Of a DNA stretch of 10,310 bases, positions 1 through 5,214 are shown in pieces. The first letter of the stretch is position 1. Each line of letters starts with the position of its first letter. Origin of the DNA: Lentihominibacter faecis (GTDB lineage Bacteria > Bacillota > Clostridia > Peptostreptococcales > Anaerovoracaceae); assembly GCF_014306095.1 (NCBI RefSeq), contig NZ_JACRWC010000001.1, positions 1 to 10,310 of the forward strand, given 5' to 3'. The position numbers and the translations under genes were made by a program. A model generated the notes under the pieces. The model ran no database searches, had not been told where the DNA came from, and saw nothing but the letters and a program-made list of their open reading frames with translations.

Positions 1-2
1 AG

Positions 3-431
3 CGTAGGGGTAGTGGATTTAAGAAAATTTTGTCAGATTATGAGGGACAGGAAGAATTTGATGAGTCTAAGATGCCGGTCTTTGATGCAGATAATGATGA
101 TTTTACATTGACTTTGTATAATCTGAATTATGGCACTAACTATGCAACACAGGTTAATGAAAATGTCATAGAAAATGTCATAGAAAATGTCATAGAAATT
201 TCGGAAGAAAAAATTAAAAAGTTAATGCCAGAGTATTCTAAGAAGAAGCTTGCTAAAGCATGTGAGATCCTAAAAATGATTTCGGAAAAGCCGAATATTT
301 CTATTGATGAATTAAGAATAGCCTTAGATGTCACAGATAGAACAATTGCTAGATATATATCAGAATTAAAGGATAAAGGTATCGTAGAACGAAAAGGTCC
401 AGACAATGGTGGAGAATGGAAAATTAAGTAA
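3..431 (+). CDS. C-terminal part of an AlbA_2/HATPase_c_4 (COG2865-type) putative regulator, 5' end outside window
   Basis: The frame is open to the left edge, so only the last 142 residues are present. The first visible residues, RRGSGFKKI, followed by a stretch ending in F-T-L-T-L-Y-N-L-N-Y, match the end of the GHKL-type ATPase fold (HATPase_c_4) of proteins that start with a Schlafen-like AlbA_2 domain. A low-complexity linker (ENVI repeated) leads to a C-terminal winged-helix domain at about residues 80-142, with a clear helix-turn-helix of the form SIDELRIALDVTDRTIARYI followed by LKDKGIVERKGP. Family knowledge: these are predicted DNA- or RNA-binding regulators, often found in mobile or defence-rich regions. 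What this one controls cannot be seen. A TTG at 30 is only an internal codon. Family call is fairly sure; function is not. Confidence 0.8.
   Translation, partial: RRGSGFKKILSDYEGQEEFDESKMPVFDADNDDFTLTLYNLNYGTNYATQVNENVIENVIENVIEISEEKIKKLMPEYSKKKLAKACEILKMISEKPNISIDELRIALDVTDRTIARYISELKDKGIVERKGPDNGGEWKIK
159..194 (+). repeat. Three perfect 12-bp tandem repeats inside the AlbA_2-type gene
   Basis: The unit gaaaatgtcata occurs three times head to tail at 159-170, 171-182 and 183-194, and a fourth partial unit follows. It encodes the tetrapeptide E-N-V-I three times in the linker between the ATPase-like domain and the winged helix. Because the unit is a multiple of three, gain or loss of copies would change linker length without breaking the frame. 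Confidence 0.95.
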
Positions 432-490
432 ACGACAGTAAATATGGCACTCAATGTGTCACCTAAACGTTCACTCAAGGATATTCCAGA

Positions 491-536
491 GTTAGTCTCA
501 ACGAAGTCTCACGAGATTTGAGACTAACGTGAGACT
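491..536. promoter_or_regulatory. Dyad-symmetric array of four GTCTCA/TGAGAC boxes upstream of the two-gene unit
   Basis: Four hexamers are visible: GTCTCA at 495-500 and 506-511, and its complement TGAGAC at 519-524 and 530-535. The two boxes on each side are exactly 11 bp apart, and the whole array is symmetric about position 515. Two overlapping longer inverted repeats also exist: an 11-bp pair at 491-501 and 518-528, and a 9-bp pair at 505-513 and 528-536. The right-most box abuts the GAGGAGG ribosome-binding site of the next gene. A DNA operator for two dimers is the simplest reading. Alternatively, the RNA could form two mutually exclusive hairpins. No convincing promoter hexamers were found nearby, so the role is inferred. 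Confidence 0.65.
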
Positions 537-552
537 GAGGAGGTTCAAAATC

Positions 553-876
553 ATGGACATAAGCAAAAAGGATTGGAAGCTATTTCGAGAAAAATTATCA
601 GGTTGGCAGGAAAAGTATATGGAAGGTCTTGTTAAAGAGTATGTGAACTTTATGAATGATGATACAAAGCCTGCATCAGATAAATTCTGGGAACTGGAAA
701 AGCGGATAAAGGAAGATAAGCGTCATCCGGGAGTTATCATGGAGATGAGTAAGTCAGAAGTAATATGGGATATTGTTCGTCTTATAAGATTGAAAGTAAT
801 TGCATATGATGATTTATCAGACTTCAGCGGAGAATTGCAGCAGGAAGTGAAAAGAATACTTGAGATGAGCAGGTGA
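553..876 (+). CDS. Unrecognised 107-aa soluble protein, first gene of a two-gene unit
   Basis: The ATG at 553 is preferred because GAGGAGG at about 536-542 lies ten bases ahead; an in-frame GTG at 529 lies inside the operator-like array and has no such site. The product begins MDISKKDWKLFREKL. It is highly charged and probably almost all helical, with a conserved-looking core (KFWELEKRIKEDKRHPGV) followed by a MSKSEVIWDIVRLI helix. No signal peptide or membrane segment is visible. I recall similar small proteins in Lachnospiraceae that carry uninformative or misleading names such as 'multidrug transporter'; nothing here supports transport. The stop lies five bases before the start of the DUF6933-like gene, so the two are almost certainly co-transcribed and may act together. 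The function is unknown. Confidence 0.8.
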   Translation: MDISKKDWKLFREKLSGWQEKYMEGLVKEYVNFMNDDTKPASDKFWELEKRIKEDKRHPGVIMEMSKSEVIWDIVRLIRLKVIAYDDLSDFSGELQQEVKRILEMSR

Positions 877-881
877 TACAC

Positions 882-1466
882 ATGGAGATTGGTGCAACAA
901 AAGCAGTTCAAGATCGATTAAAAACAATAAAGATTGAAGAAAGCAAAGGTGCTTCACTTGTGTTCTGCTGGGACACACACTTGACGAAAATAAAAGGAAG
1001 AAATGTTTTGTTTATCGTAAATGCTAGTAATCGTTATACAATAGCAATGACAGATATTGAACCAAGAAACTGGAATTACTATGCAATGTATATCAGCCGT
1101 GTGATTTATGGCGTGATGCAGGAAATGGGATATTCCGAGGAACAGATACGGCAGTATTTTAAAATGTCAGGCGATACAACTGTAACCAAAACTCATGGTA
1201 AGAAAGCAGTTGGTGGCATTAATCGAATGGTAATGGATGCGCAATATTTCGACAAAAAGTTGGAGAAAGAAACAAAGTATCAATGGGAACTTAGTGAGTA
1301 TCTGAACAGAGATATCTGCCAGCCAGAGGGATTTGATGCGTATGGATATCCGAGCGAACTTTTTAAATTAGACATAGAACGATTAGGGATTGCTGCTAAG
1401 AGAAAGCCAGCTAAGGTAATTGATTTTGCTCAGTACATAGAAAACAATCGTGGTACTAACGATTAG
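882..1466 (+). CDS. DUF6933-like protein of unknown function, second gene of the unit
   Basis: The 194-residue product starts MEIGATKAVQDRLK. It continues with a strand-rich section (SLVFCWDTHLTKI, then NVLFIVNASNRYTIAM) and a helical section at about residues 65-95. I associate this layout with DUF6933: 'GATK.Q.RL', a tryptophan-centred strand, 'VN..(S/N)RY', then a helix. The ATG at 882 is preferred because AGCAGG ends eight bases ahead; a GTG at 873 in the same frame overlaps the upstream stop. The C-terminal 50 residues, after about residue 145, look like an extension with no recognisable domain. No membrane segment or catalytic motif can be identified. Tight spacing to the upstream gene implies joint expression under the GTCTCA array. 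Assignment to the family is from memory of the pattern and has moderate certainty. Confidence 0.78.
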   Translation: MEIGATKAVQDRLKTIKIEESKGASLVFCWDTHLTKIKGRNVLFIVNASNRYTIAMTDIEPRNWNYYAMYISRVIYGVMQEMGYSEEQIRQYFKMSGDTTVTKTHGKKAVGGINRMVMDAQYFDKKLEKETKYQWELSEYLNRDICQPEGFDAYGYPSELFKLDIERLGIAAKRKPAKVIDFAQYIENNRGTND

Positions 1467-1482
1467 TACCACAAAACTTTTT
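1450..1482 (+). terminator. Hairpin overlapping the stop codon of the DUF6933-like gene, probable terminator
   Basis: A perfect 10-bp inverted repeat (gtggtactaa at 1450-1459, ttagtaccac at 1463-1472) with a 3-base loop contains the TAG stop at 1464-1466. Five bases later a run of T begins (1478-1482). The gap before the T run is longer than ideal, so termination may be partial. A competing 6-bp pairing (1446-1451 with 1459-1464) overlaps it. Confidence 0.55.
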
Positions 1483-1762
1483 CTTGCAGAAATATCGGTT
1501 AGAGATTATACTTCTAATAAGTGGACAAGCAAACTAGCAGAAAATTATTCTGTGAATAGTAAACAAACCTGCAAGCCACCAGAACTACACACAATAATGA
1601 CAATATAGCAATGGTACTGGATTGGTACTAAAAATATGTGAAACGAAAAATAATGAGTGGAAAAGATGTATATTATCAATACGATATGGTATAGATAACT
1701 GTATTAAAACAACCAGAATCAAACCAAACTTTGCGAGTTTGAATAATAAAATATAGAAAAAC
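1467..1762. other. Gene-free A+T-rich spacer with repeated GGTACT words
   Basis: No reading frame with a ribosome-binding site is found on either strand. Two direct GGTACT copies lie 11 bp apart at 1613-1618 and 1624-1629, echoing the GGTACT/AGTACC arms of the hairpin at 1450-1472. At the right end, 1735-1746 reads E-F-E-stop in one frame, but that frame has a stop at 1705-1707; it resembles the tail of a decayed gene. Nothing else is recognised. Confidence 0.5.
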
Positions 1763-1771
1763 AAATCCCGA
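1735..1771 (+). repeat. Copy 1 of a 37-bp gene-tail/terminator-arm repeat
   Basis: This matches 3326-3362 at 32 of 37 positions. Both copies start with codons for E-F-E and a stop, differing by synonymous changes (GAG TTT GAA TAA against GAA TTC GAA TAG). They then share A-rich DNA and the left arm of the hairpin at 1763. Only this copy keeps the complete hairpin. Confidence 0.7.
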
Positions 1772-1805
1772 ATCTGTTTGAATTTCAACGATTCGGGATT
1801 TTTGC
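1763..1805. terminator. Strong Rho-independent terminator, possibly bidirectional
   Basis: A perfect 12-bp inverted repeat (aaatcccgaatc at 1763-1774, gattcgggattt at 1790-1801) encloses a 15-base loop. T-rich DNA follows on the right and an A run precedes it on the left, so it could work in both directions. It separates the left genes from the DUF3592 gene. Confidence 0.85.
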
Positions 1806-1812
1806 ATTTCAC

Positions 1813-1840
1813 TTTACAATATGAACGGTTCATGTATAAT
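1813..1840 (+). promoter_or_regulatory. Promoter of the DUF3592 gene with a palindrome in its spacer
   Basis: TTTACA at 1813-1818 and TATAAT at 1835-1840 are 16 bp apart and match the SigA consensus at 5/6 and 6/6. The spacer holds ATGAACGGTTCAT (1821-1833), a perfect 6+1+6 inverted repeat. A protein bound there would block RNA polymerase, so this is a candidate repressor operator; the regulator is unknown. Confidence 0.65.
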
Positions 1841-1879
1841 TATGTCAGAAAGAAAACGGTACTTACAGAGGAGGCTTAT

Positions 1880-2344
1880 ATGAATCACATGAATGAATTT
1901 TTCTGGATCCCGTTGCTGATCATATCAGCAATATGCCTGGTCGGAGTCATTTTCCTGTGTATCGGGATAGGGCTGGCTTTTAGGGAAAAGAAGAAAAGAA
2001 GTGTCTGCACGCAACCGGTGATCGCAACGGTAGTGGATATACGGAATCAGGCAATAGGAGCCTCCAGTTATGCAGGGACCGGGGAAACAAATGTGACGTC
2101 ATGGTTTCCGGTGTATGAATATACCGCAAATGGCACGAGCAGGCGGAAGCAGGCATTTATGGGGACTGCCAGATCTGAGGTATCCATCGGTCAAAAGGTG
2201 GAGCTTTATGTGAACCCGGAACGTCCCGATGAATTCTATTGCCCGACGGAGAAAACTGCTTCTGTTCGAAAGGTGTTCACGGGTGTTGGGATAGCATGTA
2301 TCAGTGTTGCAGTGATTATAGCGATCATCCTCTGTGTTATATAG
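1880..2344 (+). CDS. DUF3592 domain membrane protein
   Basis: The 154-residue product begins MNHMNEFFWIPLLI. The ATG at 1880 is chosen because AGAGGAGG lies at 1867-1874; the frame is open further up, but that part overlaps the terminator and the promoter. A membrane helix spans about residues 8-33. A soluble domain follows with the DUF3592 layout: 'VIATVVDI' near residue 47, 'WFPVYEYTANG' near 75, then 'SIGQKVELYVNPERPDEFYCP'. A second membrane helix is at about 133-154. The middle domain probably lies outside the membrane, as the two helices flank it. Family members are widespread in Firmicutes and no biochemical role is established. It has its own promoter and a preceding terminator. It may be co-transcribed with the reductase remnant downstream. 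Confidence 0.88.
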   Translation: MNHMNEFFWIPLLIISAICLVGVIFLCIGIGLAFREKKKRSVCTQPVIATVVDIRNQAIGASSYAGTGETNVTSWFPVYEYTANGTSRRKQAFMGTARSEVSIGQKVELYVNPERPDEFYCPTEKTASVRKVFTGVGIACISVAVIIAIILCVI

Positions 2345-2381
2345 AGCACTGAGACTGCATGAAATACACTTTGCACAATCA

Positions 2382-2390
2382 TGATAGAAT
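2382..2390 (+). promoter_or_regulatory. Possible extended -10 promoter ahead of the aldo/keto reductase remnant
   Basis: TGATAGAAT fits the extended -10 form TGnTATAAT with one mismatch and lies 38 bp ahead of the reductase ATG. No good -35 box is seen at the right distance, so read-through from the DUF3592 promoter is equally plausible. Confidence 0.3.
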
Positions 2391-2427
2391 TAGGAAAATG
2401 ATAGATTTAAGAACGGGAGATGAGGAT

Positions 2428-3155
2428 ATGGAATATACGACACTGGGAAATACGGATATAAAGATTTCAAAACTATGCGTCGGATGTATGAGCTTCGGCA
2501 AAGCCGGAACCATGCACGACTGGACGCTGGATGAGACGGCATCAGAGGATGTTGTCAAGCACGCGCTTTCGCTGGGAATCAACTTTTTCGATACGGCAAA
2601 TGGTTATTCCAAAGGAACCAGCGAGGAATATCTGGGGAAAGCGTTAAAAAAGAACATCGCTCGCGATCAGGTGGTAATTGCATCAAAGGTTTATTTCAAT
2701 CCGGGACGATTATCTGCGGAAGCGATCCATCGGGAAACTGATGGAACTCTGAAACGTCTCGGGACTGACTATCGGGATCTTTATATTATTCATCGCTTTG
2801 ACTATGAGACACCAATGGAAGAAACCTCCGGACTGACCGGGTCGCGATGGGGAAATACGACCGGACGGAGGAACAGGATATGCAGATCGTAAAACGTGTA
2901 GCGGAGCTGGCCGAGCGCTATGAGGTGAAAATGTCACAGATCGCATTGGCATGGCACTGGGCGAAGGGCGTGGCAGCTCCCATCATCGGTGCAACGAAAG
3001 CGTCCTATTTTGATGATGCCGCAGGGGCCTTTGCAGTAAACTTGACGGAGGAATATATTGCATATCTGGAAGAACCGTATCTGCCGCATCGTATCGTGGG
3101 TGCCATCGATCAGAATCCGCCTGACGGAGTGACTCTTTTAGATGAGAAAAAGTAG
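2428..3155 (+). pseudogene. Aldo/keto reductase gene broken by an internal deletion and frameshift
   Basis: The ATG at 2428 (GGGAG eight bases ahead) opens a typical NADPH-dependent aldo/keto reductase, MEYTTLGNTDIKISKLCVGC. All four catalytic residues are in the first part: Asp55 and Tyr60 (FFDTANGY), Lys87 (IASK) and His122 (IIHRF). After residue 133 (PMEET) at about 2827 the sequence jumps to what should lie about 90 codons later, in another frame. The original frame then ends at 2890-2892. The second frame carries the C-terminal third, including MGKYDRTEEQ and the cofactor-binding PIIGATK, and ends at 3155. Full-length family members have about 320-330 residues. The lost part includes barrel strands, so neither piece should be active. 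The deletion looks recent, because both halves are otherwise intact. The missing length is my estimate from the family. Confidence 0.9.
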
Positions 3156-3159
3156 CCCG
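3091..3159 (+). repeat. Copy 1 of a 69-bp direct repeat (3' end of the reductase gene)
   Basis: Positions 3091-3159 match 5024-5092 at 66 of 69 positions; the copies start 1,933 bp apart. This copy keeps the coding frame for the reductase C-terminus (ending TLLDEKK and a stop) plus five bases beyond. The three differences are all transitions. Confidence 0.93.
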
Positions 3160-3337
3160 ATTCTTGTATAGCGCAGATTATTTCGGATATTGAACCACTT
3201 ATCGGCAGCAAAAATAGCAGAACAATTAGGCATGAGAAACATGGTTCTCCTAAAAATGGATATTGGGAAGTTACAGATTGTGGGAAAAGCATAATGATTG
3301 TGAAGTGATTGCAAAGGCAATTAAAGAATTCGAATAG
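3156..3337 (+). pseudogene. Decayed gene fragment between the reductase and lysR
   Basis: Directly after the reductase stop the same frame reads on with protein-like content, including HEKHGSPKNGYWEV, to a TGA at 3306-3308. In another frame, 3288-3337 reads NDCEVIAKAIKEFE and stops. The two pieces look like one gene tail split by a frameshift around 3285-3295. There is no start codon with a ribosome-binding site. I do not recognise the family. Confidence 0.4.
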
Positions 3338-3362
3338 TAAAATAGAGAAAAACAAATCCTGA
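3326..3362 (+). repeat. Copy 2 of the 37-bp gene-tail/terminator-arm repeat
   Basis: This matches 1735-1771 at 32 of 37 positions and includes the E-F-E-stop codons and only the left arm of the terminator hairpin. Sequence similarity stops at about 3362, just where the lysR promoter region begins, so the hairpin is cut in half here. Confidence 0.7.
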
Positions 3363-3368
3363 TATAAG
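3360..3368 (+). promoter_or_regulatory. Candidate extended -10 promoter for the LysR gene
   Basis: TGATATAAG fits TGnTATAAT with one mismatch and lies 37 bp ahead of the LysR start. No matching -35 box is evident. The element sits exactly at the end of the truncated terminator repeat. Confidence 0.4.
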
Positions 3369-3405
3369 GCGTTGAAGACCAAGCATGCAAATCTGGAGGG
3401 AGACC

Positions 3406-4308
3406 ATGACGATTCAGCAATTAAAATACATTTTAGCGGTGGCCGAAGTCGGTTCCATCACTGAGGCAGCCAAGCAGCTTTTTATCTCACAACCAAGCCT
3501 GTCAAATTCCATCAAAGAAACAGAAAAAGAAGCAGGAATCACGATTTTTATTCGTAGCAGAACAGGCATTACATTGACCAAAGAAGGCACAGAGTTTTTA
3601 GGTTATGCCAGACAGGTGTTGCAGCAGATGGAACTTTTGGAGGATCGCTACATCGCAGATATGCCGCAAAAGGTAACATTTGGTGTATCATCTCAGCACT
3701 ATACTTTCACAGAAAATGCTTTTGTGGAATTAGTGAAGAGGTTTGGGCAGGAACGCTATGCCTTTTATTACAATGAAACCGGAACACATCAGATTTTGGA
3801 GGATGTGAAAAATCGTGTTTGTGATTTAGGTATTCTCTATTTATCTGATGAAAATAAAACAGTTATGCGTAAAATAATGGAGGAGAATGCTCTTGTATTT
3901 ACTGAACTGTTTTCTGCCAAACCTCATGTATTTTTGCAGAAGAATCATCCTCAGGCACAAAAAGAAGTAATTTCCCTTCATGACCTTGTACCCTATCCAC
4001 GCCTGAACTTCGTACAGGGTGAATACGAATCTGTCTACTTTTCTGAAGAACCATTTCACTCTATTCCGGCAGATAAAGAGATTCGGGTAAATGACAGAGG
4101 TGCTATTGTTAATTTTATGCTGGGATTAAATGCCTACACTATTTCCAGTGGCATTTTTCCGAAGTATCTGAATGGAGAAAATATCATCGCAGTTCCGCTT
4201 GTAGAAAATGAAACCATGCACATCGGCTATGTAATAAATGAAAAACAGGAATTGAGTGAACTTGGTAAAATCTATCTGGATGAACTGCGGAAATATGCAC
4301 CGTTTTAA
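3406..4308 (+). CDS. LysR-family transcriptional regulator
   Basis: The 300-residue product is the usual length for LysR regulators. The N-terminal winged helix-turn-helix is clear: MTIQQLKYILAVAEVGSITE, AAKQLFISQPSLSNSIKETE, then IFIRSRTGITLTKEGTEFL. From about residue 88 a periplasmic-binding-like effector domain follows (KVTFGVSSQHYTF at its start). The ATG at 3406 is preferred because GGAGG at 3394-3398 precedes it; an upstream in-frame ATG at 3385 lacks such a site. The target is probably the exporter gene that follows on the same strand, since a LysR-type box lies between them. The inducer is unknown, but the exporter type suggests cysteine, O-acetylserine or a related amino acid. Confidence 0.95.
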   Translation: MTIQQLKYILAVAEVGSITEAAKQLFISQPSLSNSIKETEKEAGITIFIRSRTGITLTKEGTEFLGYARQVLQQMELLEDRYIADMPQKVTFGVSSQHYTFTENAFVELVKRFGQERYAFYYNETGTHQILEDVKNRVCDLGILYLSDENKTVMRKIMEENALVFTELFSAKPHVFLQKNHPQAQKEVISLHDLVPYPRLNFVQGEYESVYFSEEPFHSIPADKEIRVNDRGAIVNFMLGLNAYTISSGIFPKYLNGENIIAVPLVENETMHIGYVINEKQELSELGKIYLDELRKYAPF

Positions 4309-4310
4309 TC

Positions 4311-4378
4311 ATAGTTACAAGCTATGGATAAGCATATAAAATAGGTGTTATAAATCGAACAGCAATAGGTGATATACT
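4311..4378 (+). promoter_or_regulatory. LysR box and promoter of the exporter gene
   Basis: ATAG-N7-CTAT at 4311-4325 is a textbook T-N11-A LysR site, two bases after the lysR stop. An extended -10, TGATATACT, is at 4370-4378. If transcription starts near 4385, the box is centred about 67 bp upstream, which is the normal place for a LysR recognition site. A near-perfect direct repeat (AATAGGTGwTATA at 4340-4352 and 4364-4376, 24 bp apart) occupies the region where the activation site would be. An alternative -10, TAAAAT at 4337-4342, cannot be excluded. Confidence 0.55.
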
Positions 4379-4404
4379 GTTTCCCGAAAAAGGAGTTGAT
4401 TATT

Positions 4405-4989
4405 ATGCCTATAGCTGTTCTCGGAAATTTTTTGATTTATTGCATCGTAAATGCATTTACACCGGGACCGGGAAACATTCTGGCTTTGAACACAGTGACA
4501 AATTATGGATATCAAAAAGGGAAGCCTCTGTTTTTCGGTATCTTTACTGGTTACTACGTGGTGCAGATTTTATGTGCCATTTTTGTGTATGGTATTAATG
4601 CACTTTTTCCAAATGTGATGAGAGTAATGAAGTACATCGGTGCAGCCTATATTCTGTGGCTTGCAATCCATATTGCCGTCAGCAGGCCATCCTCAGAAAG
4701 TGCGGAACAGTCAGCGTCTTTCTGGAAGGGATTTATACTTCAGTTCATTAATGTGAAGATTTATATGTTTGGTGTTACTGCGCTGACCGGCTATGTCGTA
4801 GCATATATGCCGACTTTTTCGGCACTGCTGTTTTTTGAAATGGTTATTGCAACGATCGGGACGATTGCGACCTGTACATGGATTGGAATAGGTGTATTGA
4901 TTCAGAAGTTTTATCTGCGGCATTTTCGCATCATTAACATTATTCTTGCACTGACATTGCTGGAATGCATTTGGGGAATGATTAAATAA
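4405..4989 (+). CDS. LysE/RhtB-family exporter, resembling the cysteine/O-acetylserine exporter EamB
   Basis: The 194-residue membrane protein starts at ATG 4405 behind AAAAGGAG (4387-4394). The family signature TPGPGN is at residues 19-24 and about six hydrophobic segments follow. The stretch LQFINVKIYMFGVTALTGYV (about residues 112-131) is close to what I remember of Escherichia coli EamB (YfiK), which has FVNVKI in place of the NPK motif of other family members. EamB exports cysteine and O-acetylserine from the cytoplasm. The substrate here is inferred from that likeness only. The divergence of use is limited: the gene is downstream of, and on the same strand as, a LysR regulator, with a LysR box between, so it probably responds to the exported compound. 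Confidence 0.9.
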   Translation: MPIAVLGNFLIYCIVNAFTPGPGNILALNTVTNYGYQKGKPLFFGIFTGYYVVQILCAIFVYGINALFPNVMRVMKYIGAAYILWLAIHIAVSRPSSESAEQSASFWKGFILQFINVKIYMFGVTALTGYVVAYMPTFSALLFFEMVIATIGTIATCTWIGIGVLIQKFYLRHFRIINIILALTLLECIWGMIK

Positions 4990-5023
4990 GCTGCTGTAAA
5001 GAAAGACAAATACGGCTTCCTGT

Positions 5024-5092
5024 GTATCGTGGATGCCATCGATTAGAATTCGCCTGACGGAGTGACTCTTTTAGATGAGAAAAAGTAGCCCG
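5024..5092 (+). pseudogene. Second, decayed copy of the aldo/keto reductase 3' end (direct repeat copy 2)
   Basis: It is 66/69 identical to 3091-3159. Read in frame it gives I-V-D-A-I-D, then a stop where the first copy has CAG (now TAG), then SPDGVTLLDEKK and the natural stop. Sequence upstream (about 5002-5023) resembles the reductase only vaguely (a tyrosine in place, little else). Nothing here can be a gene. It marks the right border of the LysR/exporter cassette. Confidence 0.85.
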
Positions 5093-5183
5093 GACTCTCA
5101 CCTTTGCAGCACTGCAGTCAGACTTAACATGAAAACCAAAAGTATGACAAGTTTGTATGGTGGAAAGTTTGCCTTCCTGGAGA

Positions 5184-5189
5184 TATAAT
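5184..5189 (+). promoter_or_regulatory. -10 box ahead of the XRE-AbrB gene
   Basis: A consensus TATAAT lies 25 bp ahead of the XRE-AbrB start codon, which fits a short leader. No good -35 is seen (TGGAAA at 5161-5166 is a poor match), so the promoter may need an activator or be weak. Confidence 0.4.
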
Positions 5190-5214
5190 GAAGACATCGA
5201 CAGGAGGTGAGCAG

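Noticed and set aside
159..194. CRISPR-like direct repeats
   Set aside because: The units are 12 bp, contiguous and coding; there are no spacers and no cas genes.
140..478. 112-codon minus-strand frame with M-T-F-S repeats
   Set aside because: The repeat is just the antisense of the ENVI tandem repeat in the AlbA_2-type gene.
491..536. H-type RNA pseudoknot formed by the two interleaved inverted repeats, as in type III toxin-antitoxin RNAs
   Set aside because: The 3' loop that would have to span the 11-bp stem has no bases, so the knot is not sterically possible, and there is no tandem RNA repeat array.
1778..1879. N-terminal extension of the DUF3592 protein (34 extra residues)
   Set aside because: This stretch overlaps the terminator hairpin and the promoter, and the AGAGGAGG site decides the start at 1880.
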